DNA of 7,126 nt from DASQDT01 sp036380435 (GTDB taxonomy: Bacteria; Acidobacteriota; Blastocatellia; Pyrinomonadales; Pyrinomonadaceae), in the NCBI GenBank assembly GCA_036380435.1, contig DASVES010000117.1, positions 1 through 7,126 of the forward strand, written 5' to 3'. The notes below the pieces were generated by a model, which was not told the DNA's origin, made no database searches, and worked only from the letters and a program-made list of their open reading frames with translations. This document shows positions 5,305-7,126 of this stretch, one piece after another. Position numbers and translations under genes: made by a program. Positions within the stretch are counted from its first letter, which is position 1; each line of letters opens with the position of its first letter.

Positions 5305-6231
5305 ATGATCGAACGTCTCTTCGAGCAGTTCCTCGAACACCTGAAGTATGAGCGCAACGTGAGCGAGCACACGCTGCGCAACTACGCCATCGACCTCGGA
5401 CAGTTCCTCGAACACCTCGCGCCCGCCGACCCGGCTTCGGGCGCGCGCCGCGAGATCGACGTTAAGCAGATCGACCACATCACCATCCGCGAATGGCTCT
5501 CGGCCCTGCACGCCGCGCAGAAGAAGAAGTCGTCCATCGCCCGCAAGCTCGCGGCGCTGAGAACCTTCTTCCAGTTCCTCATCCGCGAGGGCGCCGTCGA
5601 ACTCAACCCGGCGAAGCTCGTCTCGACGCCGCGTCTTGAGCGAAAGTTGCCGAACCACCTCTCGGTCGAAGACGCCGTCCGCTTCATCGAGACGCCCGAC
5701 ACCGAGACCGATCTGGGAAATCGCGACCGCGCCATCCTCGAATTCCTCTACGGCACGGGCGTGCGCGTCTCCGAGCTGACCAAGCTCGATTTGCGCGACA
5801 TCGACTTCCGCAACAAGACCGTGCGCGTCACGGGCAAGCGTCGCAAGGAGCGCATCGTCCCCTTCGGCGACCCGGCGCTCCACGCGCTCATGCGCTACCT
5901 CACCGAAGTACGCAACAAGTTCTTAGACAACGCCCCCGTCGCCGAGCGCGAAACGGGCGCCGTCTTCCTCAACTATCAGGGCACGCGCATCACCACCCGC
6001 TCCGTCGGCCGCATGGTGGACAAGTACATCGACACCTGCGCCGGCATCCATAACATCAGTCCACACTCCCTGCGCCACTCCTTCGCCACACACCTCCTCG
6101 ACAGCGGCGCCGACCTCCGCGACATTCAGGAACTCCTCGGCCACGCCCGCCTCTCCACGACGCAAATCTACACCCACGTCTCCATGGAGAAACTAATCGA
6201 GGTCTACGATAAGGCGCACCCGAAAGCATAG
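5305..6231 (+). CDS. xerC: Tyrosine recombinase XerC/XerD family
   Basis: XerC-type recombinases resolve chromosome dimers by strand exchange at dif sites near the terminus, usually with XerD and FtsK. The 308-residue length is typical. Residues 1-95 are the SAM-like core-binding domain (FLEHLKYERNVSEHTLRNY, SIARKLAALRTFFQFL). The catalytic domain carries the full set: Arg154 (GTGVRVSELTKL), Lys178 (VTGKRRKERIVPF), His254 and Arg257 (PHSLRHSFATHLLDSGADL), His280 (LLGHARLSTTQIYTHVS) and nucleophile Tyr289. The in-frame GTG at 5185 would add 40 residues encoded by the repeat (FTIYDLRFTI), so ATG 5305 is chosen. No Shine-Dalgarno precedes it. The short distance from trmFO fits the trmFO-xerC neighbourhood of many bacteria and argues for a housekeeping enzyme, not a phage integrase. 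Sequence alone does not separate XerC from XerD. Confidence 0.93.
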   Translation: MIERLFEQFLEHLKYERNVSEHTLRNYAIDLGQFLEHLAPADPASGARREIDVKQIDHITIREWLSALHAAQKKKSSIARKLAALRTFFQFLIREGAVELNPAKLVSTPRLERKLPNHLSVEDAVRFIETPDTETDLGNRDRAILEFLYGTGVRVSELTKLDLRDIDFRNKTVRVTGKRRKERIVPFGDPALHALMRYLTEVRNKFLDNAPVAERETGAVFLNYQGTRITTRSVGRMVDKYIDTCAGIHNISPHSLRHSFATHLLDSGADLRDIQELLGHARLSTTQIYTHVSMEKLIEVYDKAHPKA

Positions 6232-6354
6232 AGGTCAGAGGTCAGAGGCTAGAGGTTAGTAAAAGCAAGATGAAGAGGCCGCAGGTCGTGCTCGGAACGC
6301 GACCTGCGGCCTCTTGTTTTATAACTAACCTCTAGCCTCTGACCTCTGACCTCT
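6230..6354. terminator. Heptad-armed bidirectional hairpin between convergent xerC and TraR/DksA genes
   Basis: Outer arms are perfect over 31 bp: 6230-6260 holds AGAGGTC, AGAGGTC, AGAGGCT, AGAGGTT, AGT, and 6324-6354 is its exact reverse complement. Inside is a 16-bp perfect stem, AAGAGGCCGCAGGTCG (6273-6288) / CGACCTGCGGCCTCTT (6300-6315). On the plus strand it is followed by GTTTT. On the minus strand TTTT appears about 10 bases past the stem. The inner hairpin alone is a good terminator for xerC and plausible for the opposing gene. The left arm begins at the second base of the xerC TAG; on the minus strand the repeat begins 4 bases after the TAA. Confidence 0.88.
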
Positions 6355-6358
6355 GCCT

Positions 6359-6739
6359 TTAGAGCGTTGCGTGTTCGTCTTCGCCGGTGTTGGCTTCGAT
6401 GGCGGACTGGCACTCGGCGTCGAAGCGTGCGGTGGGGAGGGCTTCGAGGCGGCGCTCGGGAATCTCTTTGCCGCAGTGGGCGCAGGTGCCGTAGCTGCCC
6501 TCGTCGATACGCATCAGCGCCTGATCGATGTCGGCGACCATCTGCGACTCGCGCTCGCCGAGGCGGAGGGCGATCTCCTGATTAACGTCGTGGAGCGACA
6601 TATCGACGCTGTCCTTGACGCCGTCGTCGGCCGCGACCATGTCGAGGGCGGCCTGCTGGTTATCGCGCACCTGATCCGAGTGCTGGCGCAGTTGTTCGAG
6701 GAGCGTCGTGCGGAAGCGTTCGATTTTCTTGTCGTCCAT
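6359..6739 (-). CDS. TraR/DksA-family zinc-finger transcription regulator, variant finger
   Basis: DksA-family proteins bind the secondary channel of RNA polymerase and change initiation, often together with ppGpp. The 126 residues hold an N-terminal helix pair (about 1-75) with the tip motif KDSVDMS, where Asp43 and Asp46 match the two tip aspartates of E. coli DksA. The C-terminal finger is GTCAHCGKEIPERRLEALPT then ARFDAECQ. Spacing matches the family finger (C-x2-C-x17-C-x2-C), but the third ligand is Asp107, giving Cys86, Cys89, Asp107, Cys110. ATG 6739 is preferred over upstream in-frame ATGs (6805, 6868) because AGGGGG lies 13 bases before it, a rather long spacing, and the family-like sequence starts there. 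A promoter sits upstream, so it has its own transcript. It is shorter than E. coli DksA (151 residues). The family is certain; whether it acts as a true DksA is not. Confidence 0.93.
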   Translation of the reverse strand: MDDKKIERFRTTLLEQLRQHSDQVRDNQQAALDMVAADDGVKDSVDMSLHDVNQEIALRLGERESQMVADIDQALMRIDEGSYGTCAHCGKEIPERRLEALPTARFDAECQSAIEANTGEDEHATL

Positions 6740-6793
6740 TAGATTAGTCTTTCCCCCTGGGTTTATTCCGTCCGGTCGTTTTCGGGAGCGCGG

Positions 6794-6824
6794 ATTATAA
6801 CCCATGCCCTCGGGGTTAGCACAA
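6794..6824 (-). promoter_or_regulatory. Sigma-70-type promoter for the TraR/DksA gene
   Basis: On the minus strand a perfect TATAAT (6799-6794) is preceded by TTGTGC (6824-6819) with a 19-bp spacer. The -35 match is partial and the spacer long. The start site would fall near 6786, giving a leader of about 45 bases that includes the AGGGGG ribosome-binding sequence at 6758-6753. Confidence 0.6.
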
Positions 6825-6860
6825 CGTAGCCGGAAAGTTTCTCGCCCGGAGCAATTAAGA

Positions 6861-6930
6861 GGGAACACGGATTAAACGGATGAGTACGGATTCGTGTTAA
6901 TCCGTGCTCATCCGTTTAATCCGTGTTCCC
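6861..6930. repeat. Long inverted repeat with ACGGAT motifs, possible terminator
   Basis: Arms of 32 bp (6861-6892 and 6899-6930) match except at one position (T6885/G6906, a G-U pair in plus-strand RNA), with a 6-base loop CGTGTT. Each arm holds three ACGGAT motifs 9-10 bases apart and ends in GGGAACACGG/CCGTGTTCCC. It lies 45 bases beyond the stop of the minus-strand receptor gene and upstream of the TraR/DksA promoter, so it may end receptor transcripts. There is no good T-run on either side, so terminator function is uncertain. 'Atccgtg..atccgt' phrases like this are scattered in many environmental genomes. The rest of the 6740-6975 gap holds only the promoter and leader described above. 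Confidence 0.8.
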
Positions 6931-6975
6931 CGACCGCGCGGCGACGCTCAACCCTACTTGCAATCGACATCCACT

Positions 6976-7125
6976 CTAAAACCTGAACTTCAGTCCGCCC
7001 TGCAAGAGCCGCGGGCTGCTCGGCAGGAGGCCGCGTGTGCGGTCAACGACGTAGGTGCGGTCGAAGAGATTCTTGACCGTGACGAAGAAGGTCGTTCGCA
7101 GGTGCTCGACGCGATAGTTGACGGT
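6976..7125 (-). CDS. C-terminal end of a TonB-dependent outer-membrane receptor (partial)
   Basis: Only the last 49 residues are in the window; the rest lies beyond the right edge. The minus-strand frame reads YRVEHLRTTFFVTVKNLFDR, then TYVVDRTRGLLPSSPRLLQ and finally GGLKFRF with a TAG stop. An NLFDRxY turn, a Pro-rich loop before the last strand, alternating beta-strand pattern and a C-terminal aromatic residue (the outer-membrane assembly signal recognised by Bam) are typical of TonB-dependent receptors, including siderophore-type ones. These move iron chelates or other large substrates across the outer membrane using TonB energy. The substrate cannot be told from this fragment. It is transcribed toward the TraR/DksA gene but is separated from it by the inverted repeat and a promoter. 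Confidence 0.85.
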   Translation of the reverse strand, partial: TVNYRVEHLRTTFFVTVKNLFDRTYVVDRTRGLLPSSPRLLQGGLKFRF

Positions 7126-7126
7126 C

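Noticed and set aside
5157..5351. 64-codon open frame and the 40-residue N-terminal extension of xerC
   Set aside because: Both are translated heptad repeat (FTIYDLRFTI). xerC homology starts at ATG 5305.
5284..5883. 199-codon open frame on the minus strand
   Set aside because: It is antisense to the catalytic and core-binding domains of xerC and has no recognisable motif.
5305..6231. Phage or mobile-element integrase
   Set aside because: Length, motifs and nearby trmFO fit a housekeeping XerC/D; there is no tRNA attachment site or phage gene in the window.
6371..6742. 123-codon open frame on the plus strand opposite the TraR/DksA gene
   Set aside because: The minus strand encodes clear DksA-family motifs with a ribosome-binding site and promoter; the plus frame is its mirror image.

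Overview
The window looks like chromosomal DNA of a GC-rich, Gram-negative bacterium, most likely an Acidobacteriota member (perhaps class Blastocatellia). The evidence is a secreted VWA protein of the 'VWFA-related Acidobacterial domain' type, the C-terminal end of a TonB-dependent outer-membrane receptor, a two-domain LolA-like envelope protein, and intergenic spacers built of 7-bp repeats. The phylum is inferred from protein style, not from a marker gene.

Layout. 2-388 (+) is the Lys/Ala-rich C-terminal tail of a gene entering from the left. 470-652 (+) is a small acidic protein with a good Shine-Dalgarno, closed by a textbook terminator (688-733). 791-2404 (+) is a secreted two-domain LolA-like protein. 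2583-3938 (+) is trmFO, the folate-dependent tRNA m5U54 methyltransferase. 3995-5146 (+) is a secreted VWA-domain protein. 5305-6231 (+) is a XerC/D tyrosine recombinase with all catalytic residues. Converging on it, 6359-6739 (-) is a TraR/DksA-family regulator with a good upstream promoter, and 6976-7125 (-) is the last 49 residues of a TonB-dependent receptor.

Genes in context. trmFO and xerC are neighbours in many bacteria, often after topA and before hslVU. Here a VWA gene and long repeat spacers lie between them. The Lys-rich tail at the left edge could be the end of topA, but that is a guess from gene order and composition. The other proteins serve the envelope (LolA-like, VWA, TonB receptor) or transcription (TraR/DksA).

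The most unusual content is intergenic. Four spacers each hold a long, nearly perfect inverted repeat. Three have arms made of tandem 7-mers, and the fourth has arms made of a recurring ACGGAT motif. Two (2402-2580 and 5135-5304) are diverged copies of one compound element: heptad array, conserved core hairpin, inverted heptad array, T-run, then a further heptad array that runs up to the next start codon. The third (6230-6354) has the same design with an unrelated heptad. On the plus strand the heptads begin at or within the upstream stop codon. The last array in each of the two related elements also contains a promoter-like pair with an exact 17-bp spacer, placed 7-8 bp before the ATG of trmFO or xerC, and neither gene has a Shine-Dalgarno. 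This suggests a stop-to-start module that ends one transcript and begins the next, possibly leaderless.
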